A stretch of 32,372 bases of DNA from Bacteroidaceae bacterium. GTDB lineage: Bacteria > Bacteroidota > Bacteroidia > Bacteroidales > Bacteroidaceae. Under the pieces are notes generated by a model. It searched no databases, was not told where the DNA came from, and saw only the letters and a program-made list of their open reading frames with translations. The DNA lies in the NCBI GenBank assembly GCA_016302965.1, contig JAEDMP010000022.1:1-32372 (forward strand). The letters are read 5' to 3'. Positions within the stretch are counted from its first letter, which is position 1; the number at the start of each line of letters is the position of its first letter. Below are positions 7,274-15,440 of the stretch, piece by piece. A program made the translations under genes and the position numbers.

Positions 7274-9223
7274 ATGAAAAGAACTGCCCCCAACCCTCTG
7301 CTACTACTGCTGACGGCCGCTATCCTGACGCTCGCCGCCTCCTGCGCACGCATGGGACAGCCCGACGGCGGATGGTATGACGACACGCCACCACGCATCC
7401 TCCACGCCTCGCCTGCCGAAAAGGCCACAGGCGTGAAGCAGAAGAAGGTGAGCATCTATTTCGACGAGTTCATCAAACTGGAGGATGCCTCCAACAAGGT
7501 GGTCGTGTCACCTCCGCAACTGGAGATGCCCGAAATCAGGGCTGCCGGAAAGAAAATCGTCGTGGAACTGAAGGACACGCTCAAAGAAAACACCACCTAT
7601 ACCATCGACTTTGCGGATGCCATCACCGACAATAACGAGGGTAATCCTATGGGCAACTACACCTACTCGTTCTCTACCGGCGGACGTATCGACTCGTTTG
7701 AGGTGGCGGGAACAGTGCTCGACGCATCGAACCTGGAACCCGTCAAGGGCATACTCGTGGGGCTGTATGATGACCATAGCGACTCGGCATTCACCACACA
7801 ACCCCTGCTGCGCGTGTCAAGAACCGACGGAAGGGGACGCTTCGTCATCCGTGGTGTGGCGCCCGGAGAGTACCGGGCCTATGCACTGAAGGATGCCGAC
7901 GGCGACTTCAAATACAGCCAGAAGAGCGAGATGGTGGCCTTCAGCAGCCGGATTATCAGTCCGAGATGCGCCCCCGACATCCGTCAGGACACCATCTGGC
8001 GCGACTCGCTGCGCATCGACTCCATCATCCGCACAGGCTATACCCACTTCTATCCCGACGATGTCGTGCTCCGTGCCTTCACCCAAGAGCAGACCGACCG
8101 CTATCTCCTGAAGACCGACCGCAGCGACCACCGCAAGTTCACCCTCTTCTTCACCTACGGCAACGACTCGCTGCCTGCCATCCGCGGACTGAACTTCGAT
8201 GAGAAGGGGGCCTTCTTCTTAGAAAACAGCGAGAAGAACGATACGCTCTGCTACTGGCTCCGCGACACGGCACTCGTGAACCGCGACTCACTGGAGATGG
8301 AACTGACCTATCTGATGACCGACTCCACAGGGGCACTCGTCAGCCGTACCGACACCATCACCGCCCTGCCCAAAACCAGTTATGAGAAAAGGGAGAAAGA
8401 ACGGCTCAAGGAGATAGAGAAATGGCAGAAGAAGATGGAGAAGGCGAAAAAGAAAGGGCAGCCCTACGACTCCATCATGCCCATCAAGCACCTGGAGATG
8501 AAGATGAGCGGCAGCTCGCTCGACCCCGACCGCAATGTGCTGATAGAATCGCCCACACCATTGGCCAGCATAGACACCGCCGCCATCCACCTCTATATCA
8601 AACAGGACAGTCTCTGGATAGACACCCCCCACAAATGGCGACGCAAGAAGGGCACGCTCCGGCAGTATGAACTGCTGGCCGAATGGTTGCCTGCCAATGA
8701 ATACAAGATGGAGATTGACTCGGCGGCCATCGAGGATATCTATGGCACCATCTCCGGCCCCATCAAGATGGGCATACGTGTCAAGGACCTCGAGGAATAC
8801 ACTACGCTCGCCGTAGCGGTGAGCGGTTGTGACAGCATCGCCGACAGTACGCTCGTGGTGCAGTTGCTCAACAGCAACGATGCCGTGGTGAAAGAGGCCA
8901 GGGTGAAGGACGGGGAAGCCGATTTCTTCTATCTCAACCCCGGCAAATACTACATACGGGCCTTTGCCGACCTCAACGGCAACGGCGTATGGGACACCGG
9001 CAACTATGCACAGGGACTGCAACCCGAACCGCTCTTCTACGACCCGAGAGAGGTGGAATGCAAAGCCAAATGGGATATCACACACGCATGGAACATCAGC
9101 GGCAGGCCCCTCGACCGGCAGAAACCATCGGCCATCACAAAACAGAAACCCGACAAAGAGAAAAAACTGCGCAACCGCAATGCCGACCGCGCCGCCAAAC
9201 TGGGTATCACCTACAGACCATAA
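7274..9223 (+). CDS. Large Ig-like domain lipoprotein
   Basis: A 649-aa protein starting at ATG 7274; the frame is open further upstream inside the GH3 gene but only this start gives a lipoprotein signal, with LAASC and the lipidated Cys at residue 24. The mature N-terminus (GGWYDDTPPRI) leads into an SbsA/Big_5-like Ig domain (about 35-140: SPAEKATGV, then VSIYFDEFI, then TYTIDFADAI). A carboxypeptidase-regulatory-like beta domain follows (VAGTVLDASNLEPVKGILVGLYD). A charged helical stretch near residues 370-395 (EKREKERLKEIEKWQKKMEK) is unusual for such a protein. The C-terminus is basic. It is probably held at the outer membrane; function unknown. Confidence 0.85.
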   Translation: MKRTAPNPLLLLLTAAILTLAASCARMGQPDGGWYDDTPPRILHASPAEKATGVKQKKVSIYFDEFIKLEDASNKVVVSPPQLEMPEIRAAGKKIVVELKDTLKENTTYTIDFADAITDNNEGNPMGNYTYSFSTGGRIDSFEVAGTVLDASNLEPVKGILVGLYDDHSDSAFTTQPLLRVSRTDGRGRFVIRGVAPGEYRAYALKDADGDFKYSQKSEMVAFSSRIISPRCAPDIRQDTIWRDSLRIDSIIRTGYTHFYPDDVVLRAFTQEQTDRYLLKTDRSDHRKFTLFFTYGNDSLPAIRGLNFDEKGAFFLENSEKNDTLCYWLRDTALVNRDSLEMELTYLMTDSTGALVSRTDTITALPKTSYEKREKERLKEIEKWQKKMEKAKKKGQPYDSIMPIKHLEMKMSGSSLDPDRNVLIESPTPLASIDTAAIHLYIKQDSLWIDTPHKWRRKKGTLRQYELLAEWLPANEYKMEIDSAAIEDIYGTISGPIKMGIRVKDLEEYTTLAVAVSGCDSIADSTLVVQLLNSNDAVVKEARVKDGEADFFYLNPGKYYIRAFADLNGNGVWDTGNYAQGLQPEPLFYDPREVECKAKWDITHAWNISGRPLDRQKPSAITKQKPDKEKKLRNRNADRAAKLGITYRP

Positions 9224-9226
9224 ATC

Positions 9227-10072
9227 ATGAACAGAACGATTATGAACATTTCCATCATGAACCGCATCAGAACACTGGTTGTTACCATCGTACTCGCCGC
9301 CGCTTCGCTGGGCGCACAGGCACAGTGTGGCATCGAGAACAAGGCCTTCAAGGCGGGTGAACACCTCTATTATAATCTCTACTTCAACTGGAAATTCATC
9401 TGGGTGAAGGTGGGTACCGCATCCATGACCACACAGGAGAGCACCTACAACGGGAAGAAAGCCTACAAGACCAGCCTCATCACCAGGGGCAACAACAAAC
9501 TCGACAAGATGTTTACCATGCGTGACACGCTGCTCTCCTACTGCGACATGGATCTCAGTCCGCTCTATTTCAGGAAGGGAGCCAGGGAGGGCAAACGATA
9601 CTATGTGGACGAACTATGGTATTCCTACCCCAAGAACAACTGCCACCTGAAGATGCACCGCATCGAAAACAGCGGTGAACACAAGTGGAAGGAGGCGGAA
9701 TACCAGGACTGTATCTACGACATGATGAGCATCTTCCTGAGAGCACGCAACTTCGACGCATCCAATTTCCAGAAAGGACAGAAGATTCCGCTGCCCATCA
9801 GCGATGCCAAACACCTGTCGAACTCATGGCTGGTGTATAAAGGAAAGGAGAAGTTCAAGGTGGATGACACCAAGGAGAAGTTCCGCTGCCTGGTGTTCTC
9901 GTTTATGGAGCGTGAGGACGGCAAGAACCACGAGCTCATCCGTTTCTACGTGACGGATGACATCAACCATATCCCCGTGAGACTCGACATGTTCCTGAAA
10001 TTCGGCTCTGCCAAGGCCTTCCTCAAGAACTACAAGGGTGTGAGAAGTCCGATGACCTCCAAGTTAGAATAA
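9227..10072 (+). CDS. DUF3108 secreted protein
   Basis: This 281-aa exported protein matches the DUF3108 family (GEHLYYNLYFNWKFIWVKVGTA, then a beta-rich body with SYPKNN and LPISDAK). Three in-frame ATGs (9227, 9242, 9257) could start it; the one at 9257 gives the most compact signal peptide, cleaved after GAQA to leave Gln first. Most relatives are periplasmic or outer-membrane-associated beta proteins of unknown role. It is third in the GH3 operon, 3 nt after the lipoprotein gene. Its last 9 nt overlap the end of the convergent PAP2 gene. Confidence 0.85.
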   Translation: MNRTIMNISIMNRIRTLVVTIVLAAASLGAQAQCGIENKAFKAGEHLYYNLYFNWKFIWVKVGTASMTTQESTYNGKKAYKTSLITRGNNKLDKMFTMRDTLLSYCDMDLSPLYFRKGAREGKRYYVDELWYSYPKNNCHLKMHRIENSGEHKWKEAEYQDCIYDMMSIFLRARNFDASNFQKGQKIPLPISDAKHLSNSWLVYKGKEKFKVDDTKEKFRCLVFSFMEREDGKNHELIRFYVTDDINHIPVRLDMFLKFGSAKAFLKNYKGVRSPMTSKLE

Positions 10073-11029
10073 CTTCCACCGCTTGTAGACAAAGGAAAGG
10101 AGGAAATAGAACAGCAGGGCCGACACCCAACCGCCAAACACATCGATGGCGTAGTGGGCCTGGATATAGACGGTGCTCAGACAGAGCAGCACATAGAAGG
10201 GCAGGAGGATGAACAGCAAGCGGCGCTGACCTGCCGACAACAGCAGGAGCATCAGGATGGTGCTCACACCCACATGACTGCTGGGGAAGGCTGCCGTGGG
10301 ACGCTCACCCGCATCATGGGCACTCGCCACCATCTGATAGAACATGCCCTCGGGATAGCCTGGCGAGGGAAGAGCCTCCTGATGGCTGGCGAAATAGTCG
10401 CCCACATCGGGGAACTCGCCCCGCTCCACCTGTTCCAACCCGATGGCTTTATAGTAATACTGCGGACCGGTGACGGGCAATCCCACATAGATGATATAAT
10501 AGAGGAAAAAGGAGGTCAGTATCACAAACGATGCCCTGCCGAAACGCTCATGGCACCAGCCGAAGAAATAGAACACGACGGCGGCTATCATCGGATAATA
10601 GACGGCATAGCCCAGATCCATCAGCTCGCTGAACACGGGATGGCTCCACGCACGGGAGAACAGGAGTGCAGGCTGACAGCCAAAGAGTTCCTGTTCCCAA
10701 CGGGCAAAGAGATGGTCGAGATTGGGGAAATGGCGGTTGAACTCGTAGGTGTCGGGGTACCACCAGGAGAGCAATGCCAACTGACCAAGTATGCGGGCAA
10801 AGAGGGTGAGACGGCAGGGCACCATCCGATAGACACCCCACAGGGCCAGTGTCATCACCACAATCTGCACCCTGCCCCACAGCATCGCCACAGGGTCGGC
10901 GGTCTTGGTATAGATGAACAGCAACAGCAGCAGGGTCAGCAGCAGATAACCCAGCATCACCCACTCGGCTGCCAGCAGTCCCTTAATGGGTTTCTTCTCC
11001 AATTGGAAATATTTTTTCAGTTGATTCAT
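10064..11029 (-). CDS. PAP2-family integral membrane lipid phosphatase or phosphotransferase
   Basis: A 321-aa protein with several membrane helices (about 21-40, 53-68, 140-158, 166-184, 256-287, 300-315). The PAP2 catalytic motifs are visible: GERPTAAFPSSHVG (241-254, H252) and AHYAIDVFGG (291-300, H292 and D296). This AFPSxH/HYxxD form resembles the PAP2_3 group that includes yeast Aur1-type inositol-phosphorylceramide synthases, so it may transfer a phospho head group rather than only hydrolyse one. It is last in an operon after the SDR epimerase (46-nt gap) and the CDF transporter. Substrate is inferred, not shown. Confidence 0.85.
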   Translation of the reverse strand: MNQLKKYFQLEKKPIKGLLAAEWVMLGYLLLTLLLLLFIYTKTADPVAMLWGRVQIVVMTLALWGVYRMVPCRLTLFARILGQLALLSWWYPDTYEFNRHFPNLDHLFARWEQELFGCQPALLFSRAWSHPVFSELMDLGYAVYYPMIAAVVFYFFGWCHERFGRASFVILTSFFLYYIIYVGLPVTGPQYYYKAIGLEQVERGEFPDVGDYFASHQEALPSPGYPEGMFYQMVASAHDAGERPTAAFPSSHVGVSTILMLLLLSAGQRRLLFILLPFYVLLCLSTVYIQAHYAIDVFGGWVSALLFYFLLSFVYKRWKLF

Positions 11030-11075
11030 AATCGGTTCTTGTTCTTAAGGCGGGTTCTTTCCGATCCCACTGCCA

Positions 11076-12077
11076 TTAGGATTCATGATGGTTCTCCTGT
11101 TTCCACCAGGCGACGGTTCTTTTCACCCCCTCGGCCAACGACACCTGGGGCTCATAGCCCAATTCCTCACGGGCAGGACGAATGTCACAGCGCCAGTTGC
11201 GCTGCTTGAGAATATGGAACTTGTCGTTGTTGAGGGCGGTCACCTTGCCCGTCAGACGGCCTGCATACTCGCCACAACAGGTGATGATGCGAAGCAGCCA
11301 TACGGGTGCCTTCAGATGGAGTAGCCACGGCCTGCCCAGTTCCTCCCAAACCAGGTCGCTGAACGTGCGCGAACTGTATTCGCCGCCATCGGTGAGGAAA
11401 TAACTGCCACCCACCCTTCCATGGTCGAGGGCCAGGAACACCGCGTGAACCACATCGGCTACATAGACAAAAGTGATGACCTGGGGACGGAAACCCACGG
11501 CAAAGTCGACATGTTGGCGGATGCTCTCCACCATCATCATATAGTCGCGCTCACGAGGTCCGTAGACACCCGTGGGACGGAGGATGATATAGGGAAGGTT
11601 AGGGATGGAGGCCAACAGCTGCTCGGCAGCGAGCTTGCTGCGCCCGTAGGCGGTATTGGGCTGAGGGCTATCACTGGCTGTAATCTCCTGATAGGGCTGC
11701 TGCTCATGCACAGGTCCGAAGATGCTGAGACTGCTCAGAAAGACGAAACGGCGCAAAGGCATCTGCAACTCCACCAACGCCTCGGCGAGATGGCGTGTGC
11801 CCTCGGTGTTGGTACGTGCAAAATCCTCCTTGTGCAGACTCTTGGTGACACCGGCAGCATGCACCACGTAGTCGAGGCGCAAGGCCGACAACTGACGCTT
11901 GAGTTGTTCCTTGTCGTCTAAATGCAGTTCTATCTGATGGATGCGTGCATCCTGAAGGTAACGGCAGTTGCTGCTTTTGCGCACCGCCGCCCATACCTCC
12001 ATGCCACGGCGCAAAGCCTCCTCGACAATGAAACTGCCAATGAAGCCCGTGGCTCCTGTAATCAATATCTTGCTCAT
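11076..12077 (-). CDS. Extended SDR, NAD(P)-dependent epimerase/dehydratase
   Basis: This 333-aa protein has the Rossmann nucleotide motif GATGFIG (7-13), the catalytic YGRSK (YxxxK) with the upstream FLSSLSIFGP serine, and the LRPTGVYGPRE strand of extended SDRs. The C-terminal part is longer and less conserved, as in 3-beta-HSD and dihydroflavonol-reductase-like members. It overlaps the CDF gene by 4 nt and precedes the PAP2 gene. Its partner suggests a lipid substrate: ceramide reductases in other bacteria are SDRs of this type. A nucleotide-sugar or sterol-like substrate is also possible. Confidence 0.85.
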   Translation of the reverse strand: MSKILITGATGFIGSFIVEEALRRGMEVWAAVRKSSNCRYLQDARIHQIELHLDDKEQLKRQLSALRLDYVVHAAGVTKSLHKEDFARTNTEGTRHLAEALVELQMPLRRFVFLSSLSIFGPVHEQQPYQEITASDSPQPNTAYGRSKLAAEQLLASIPNLPYIILRPTGVYGPRERDYMMMVESIRQHVDFAVGFRPQVITFVYVADVVHAVFLALDHGRVGGSYFLTDGGEYSSRTFSDLVWEELGRPWLLHLKAPVWLLRIITCCGEYAGRLTGKVTALNNDKFHILKQRNWRCDIRPAREELGYEPQVSLAEGVKRTVAWWKQENHHES

Positions 12078-13009
12078 GATTCTGAAGGTTGTTGTTTGTC
12101 TTTCAACGGTTCTACATGAATGCCTATATGCGTAGCTTCACCATACCGCTGACGCAAACGACGCTCTATCGATGAGGCGTGGGCATGGGCTTCCGTAAGG
12201 CATATCTCCCCGGGCATCCGCACGTGCATCTCAATGGCTATCCGATTGCCAATACGTCGGGTACGCAAATGATGTACGCAACTGACCAGCGGTTCCTGAA
12301 GCACCAAGTCTGTTATCTCTTTTTCGGTAGATTCAGGCAGACTCTTCTCCAACAGTTCCGAGGCCGACTGCCCGATAAGTTCCAGTGCAGTACGGACCAC
12401 CATCACACCGACGACAACAGCAGCCAACGGGTCAAGGATGACCCAGCTGTTGCCCAAGAGAATGGCACCGCCAATGCCGACAGTTGCTCCGATCGACGAA
12501 AGGGCGTCGCTACGGTGGTGCCAGGCATTGGCAAGCAAGGCGGGCGAGTCAATCTTACGAGCCATGGACGCTGTAAATTGGTAGGCCCACTCCTTGAGCA
12601 GCACGCTCAGAAGTGCCGCTACCAGCGCTATCCAACCCGGCTGCGAAAGGCTGTCACCACTCCAGACTAGCCACACCGTCTTCAAGCCGTCATAACAAAT
12701 CATCAAGCCTACCATGAGCAAAGCCACACCAATGAGGGTCGTGGCCATCGTCTCATATTTGCCGTGACCATAAGCATGATCAGAATCCTGGGGACGGGAA
12801 CTGAGACGCACAAAAAGCAGCACCACTGCATCAGTCAGCAAATCGCTCAACGAATGGACTGCATCGGCTACCATCGCTGCCGAACCACCCAAAATGCCGG
12901 CAACGAATTTGAAGACAACCAGGGCAATATTGATAACACTGCCCGCAACGGTGGTCTTATATATCTTCCTGCTACGCAGGGAATCATTCACAACATCTGC
13001 ATTTGGCAT
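12074..13009 (-). CDS. Cation diffusion facilitator (CDF) metal exporter
   Basis: The 311-aa protein exports divalent metals (Zn, Fe, Mn or Co) by proton exchange. CDF signatures are present: ADAVHSLSDLLTD in helix II and NAWHHRSDALSS in helix V, which together form the transport site. There are six membrane helices and a cytoplasmic C-terminal domain (ERRLRQRYGEATHIGIHVEP). ATG 13009 (MPNADVV) is preferred; the longer frame begins at a GTG (13054) and adds a hydrophobic, unfamily-like leader. It is first in an operon with the epimerase, with a 4-nt overlap (12074-12077). Metal specificity cannot be read from the sequence. Confidence 0.92.
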   Translation of the reverse strand: MPNADVVNDSLRSRKIYKTTVAGSVINIALVVFKFVAGILGGSAAMVADAVHSLSDLLTDAVVLLFVRLSSRPQDSDHAYGHGKYETMATTLIGVALLMVGLMICYDGLKTVWLVWSGDSLSQPGWIALVAALLSVLLKEWAYQFTASMARKIDSPALLANAWHHRSDALSSIGATVGIGGAILLGNSWVILDPLAAVVVGVMVVRTALELIGQSASELLEKSLPESTEKEITDLVLQEPLVSCVHHLRTRRIGNRIAIEMHVRMPGEICLTEAHAHASSIERRLRQRYGEATHIGIHVEPLKDKQQPSES

Positions 13010-13088
13010 CTGTATCCGAAAAAAAAACAAATAAGGTGGGAACCCAGCACCCACCTCAACACATTACTTGAACATTCTGCATAGGATG

Positions 13089-13160
13089 TACCCCAACCGA
13101 GAATCGAACTCGGATCTACTCTTTAGGAGAGAGTCGTTCTATCCATTGAACTATCAGGGC
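13089..13160 (-). tRNA. tRNA-Arg (anticodon CCU)
   Basis: On the minus strand the sequence folds as a full cloverleaf. The acceptor is GCCCTGA with TTGGGGT (three G-U pairs). The D stem is GTTC/GAAC, the anticodon stem ACTCT/AGAGT with loop CTCCTAA, and the T arm CCGAG-TTCGATT-CTCGG. Loop positions 34-36 read CCT, so it decodes AGG. The 3' CCA is not encoded. It is 72 nt long by my reading. Confidence 0.9.
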
Positions 13161-13220
13161 CCATTCCACTTTCTTAACTCTCAATATGCATGCCATAGAG
13201 GCATGCCTAATAAACCGCTG

Positions 13221-13228
13221 CAAAATTA
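13221..13228 (-). promoter_or_regulatory. -7 element, probable tRNA-Arg promoter
   Basis: The minus strand reads TAATTTTG, matching TAnnTTTG, about 60 nt before the tRNA 5' end. A TTG lies 17 nt further upstream, slightly short spacing. A 7-bp hairpin (13188-13194 / 13200-13206) lies in the leader. Confidence 0.4.
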
Positions 13229-13302
13229 CACATTTTTTTTGAGAACAAGAAGAAAACCATTGCTTTTTTACAGAAAAGATGGGTTTATCAAAAAAATATG
13301 TG

Positions 13303-13310
13303 TATCTTTG
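13303..13310 (+). promoter_or_regulatory. -7 element of the GH97 gene promoter
   Basis: TATCTTTG fits the TAnnTTTG consensus and lies 48 nt before the GH97 start codon. No clear -33 TTTG is seen at the usual spacing. Confidence 0.45.
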
Positions 13311-13358
13311 TATGCGTTTAGCAATAATAATCTTCTAACAACAATACTTTCAACAACT

Positions 13359-15356
13359 ATGAAAAAAAACAAACTGTTGGCTATAGGCATCATGTTGATT
13401 ACCAGCTGCTGTGCCATGGCATGGAACAAATCGGTCTCTTCACCCGACGGAAGACTGACGGTCAACGTGGAAGGTGAACAGGGAAGAGTACACTACAGCA
13501 TCCTCTATGACGGACAGACCGCACTGCAACCCTCACAACTGGGACTCACGACCAACGAAGGCGACTTCAGCAAGGCACTCACCCTGCAGAAGGAGCATAC
13601 AAGAACCATCGACGAGACCTACAGCATGAGGGGCACGAAGACCTCGAAGGTACATTACAAGGCCAACGAGCTGCGGCTCGACTTCAGCAATGCCAAGAAA
13701 TGGCCCATGAGCATCGTCTTCAGAGTGGCCGACAACGATGTGGCCTTCAGGTATGAGTTCGCACAGAAGGGGGAACTGAAATGTTTCGTTGTCGATGGAG
13801 AAGCCACCACGTTCCGCCTGCCGGAAGAAACCCGTACGTTCATCTGTCCGCAGTCGGACCCGATGATCGGATGGATGCGCACCAAACCCAGTTACGAAGA
13901 GGAATATGTGGCCGACGATGCCATGGACGTGAAGTCGAAATATGGCCAGGGATATACCTTCCCCTGCCTCTTCCGCATTCCCAATACCGACAAGAAAGAC
14001 AAGAAGGAACCCGACACCCGACTCTGGGTGCTCATCAGTGAGACGGGCGTGAACGGTGACTATGTGGGATGCCATCTCACCGACTTCGATGCCGAACGCG
14101 GCTACCGCATCGCCTTCCCCATGGAGGGTGAAGCCAACGGTGTGGGCACACCCAATGCCGGACTCGCACTGCCGGGACATACCCCCTGGCGCACCATCAC
14201 CGTGGGCAAGACCCTCCAGCCCATCGCCGAGACAACGGTGGCCTACGACGTGGTGGAACCGCTCTACCAGGCCAAATACGACTACCGCCCAGGACGTTAC
14301 ACCTGGAGCTGGCTCATCTGGCAGGACAACTCCATCAACTACAACGACCAGGTGGCTTTCATCGACCTCGCAGCAGCCATGGGCTACGAATACTGTCTCG
14401 TAGACGGATGCTGGGACCAGAACATCGGCTACAAACGGGTAGAGGAACTGAGCCGCTATGCACAAAGCAAGGGCGTGAACCTGCTGTTGTGGTACAACAG
14501 CAACGGATATGAGAACGACGCACCCCAGACACCCAAACAGCGCATGCACAACACCCGCGTGAGACGCGAGGAGATGGCTTGGCTGCAGAAGATTGGTGTC
14601 AAGGGTATCAAGGTGGACTTCTTTGCCGGCGACAAACAGCACACGATGCAACTCTATGAGGATATCCTCGCCGATGCCAATGACTTTGGGCTGCAGGTCA
14701 TCTTCCATGGATGTACATTGCCAAGAGGATGGGAACGGATGTACCCCAACTACGTATCGTCAGAGGCTGTCCTGGCATCTGAGAACACCTTCTTCACCGA
14801 CCATCACGCCCAGCGGGAGGCTTTTGAACTGACCATGCACCCCTTCTGCCGCAATGCCGTGGCAGCCATGGACTGGGGTGGAACCATCATGAACCGCTAC
14901 CTCTCCAAGGACAACAAGAGCCGTCACCAGCGCTATACCACTGACGTGTTCGAGATGGCTGCCGCCATCGTCAACCAGGCCAGCATCCAGTGTATCGCCA
15001 TGCAGCCCAACAACCTGCAGGAACTGCCGCAGATGGAACTTGACTTCCTGCGCAGCGTGCCCACTACCTGGGACGAGAGCCGACTGATTGACGGTTACCC
15101 GGGCAAATTCGTAGTCATGGCACGAAGGAGCGGCGACCGCTGGATCATCGCCGGACTGAATGCCGAGACCACCGCCAAGCAACTCACCCTCCACCTGCCC
15201 ATGTTCGCCGGAAAGACTGTGAAGGTTTATGATGACATGACCAAGAAAAAGGATGAGAAATGGGCCGAAAGCCGCCTCACGGAGAAAAAGGTGGACAAGA
15301 AGGGACTGCTCAAGGTGACCATCCAACCCAACGGAGGACTCATCGTTGAGCAGTAA
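13359..15356 (+). CDS. Glycoside hydrolase family 97, probably retaining alpha-galactosidase type
   Basis: This 665-aa exported enzyme has the GH97 layout: an N-terminal beta domain starting SPDGRLTVNVEGEQG, a TIM barrel (YCLVDGCWDQNIGY, LLLWYNSNGY, GIKVDFFAGDKQ, VIFHGCTLPRGWERMYPN) and a C-terminal beta domain. D420 in KVDFF and E475 in ASENTFF are 55 residues apart, the same distance as the nucleophile and acid/base (D415/E470) I recall for the retaining Bacteroides alpha-galactosidase. Inverting SusB-type members use two glutamates instead. ATG 13359 gives a signal peptide ending CCAMA; the longer frame runs back over the tRNA and is not real. The periplasm is the likely site. No SusC/SusD pair is adjacent. 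Confidence 0.92.
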   Translation: MKKNKLLAIGIMLITSCCAMAWNKSVSSPDGRLTVNVEGEQGRVHYSILYDGQTALQPSQLGLTTNEGDFSKALTLQKEHTRTIDETYSMRGTKTSKVHYKANELRLDFSNAKKWPMSIVFRVADNDVAFRYEFAQKGELKCFVVDGEATTFRLPEETRTFICPQSDPMIGWMRTKPSYEEEYVADDAMDVKSKYGQGYTFPCLFRIPNTDKKDKKEPDTRLWVLISETGVNGDYVGCHLTDFDAERGYRIAFPMEGEANGVGTPNAGLALPGHTPWRTITVGKTLQPIAETTVAYDVVEPLYQAKYDYRPGRYTWSWLIWQDNSINYNDQVAFIDLAAAMGYEYCLVDGCWDQNIGYKRVEELSRYAQSKGVNLLLWYNSNGYENDAPQTPKQRMHNTRVRREEMAWLQKIGVKGIKVDFFAGDKQHTMQLYEDILADANDFGLQVIFHGCTLPRGWERMYPNYVSSEAVLASENTFFTDHHAQREAFELTMHPFCRNAVAAMDWGGTIMNRYLSKDNKSRHQRYTTDVFEMAAAIVNQASIQCIAMQPNNLQELPQMELDFLRSVPTTWDESRLIDGYPGKFVVMARRSGDRWIIAGLNAETTAKQLTLHLPMFAGKTVKVYDDMTKKKDEKWAESRLTEKKVDKKGLLKVTIQPNGGLIVEQ

Positions 15357-15384
15357 CGGCGCCATCATCCAATACAACAATCTT

Positions 15385-15423
15385 GCAGAACATACCTGCA
15401 GAACATACTTACAGAACATTCTT
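15385..15423 (+). repeat. Three tandem 13-nt repeats before the receptor gene
   Basis: Units at 15385-15397 (GCAGAACATACCT), 15398-15410 and 15411-15423 differ at only a few positions, and a decayed fourth (GCAAAACAG) follows. They fill the gap between the GH97 stop and the receptor start. They could alter leader length by slippage or bind a regulator. Confidence 0.65.
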
Positions 15424-15440
15424 GCAAAACAGAATAAACC

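Noticed and set aside
13068..13358. Upstream extension of the GH97 frame
   Set aside because: It runs through the antisense of the tRNA-Arg gene and the promoter; ATG 13359 gives a proper signal peptide.
13533..14708. 391-codon minus-strand frame
   Set aside because: Shadow of the GH97 gene, which has all its catalytic-domain motifs on the plus strand.
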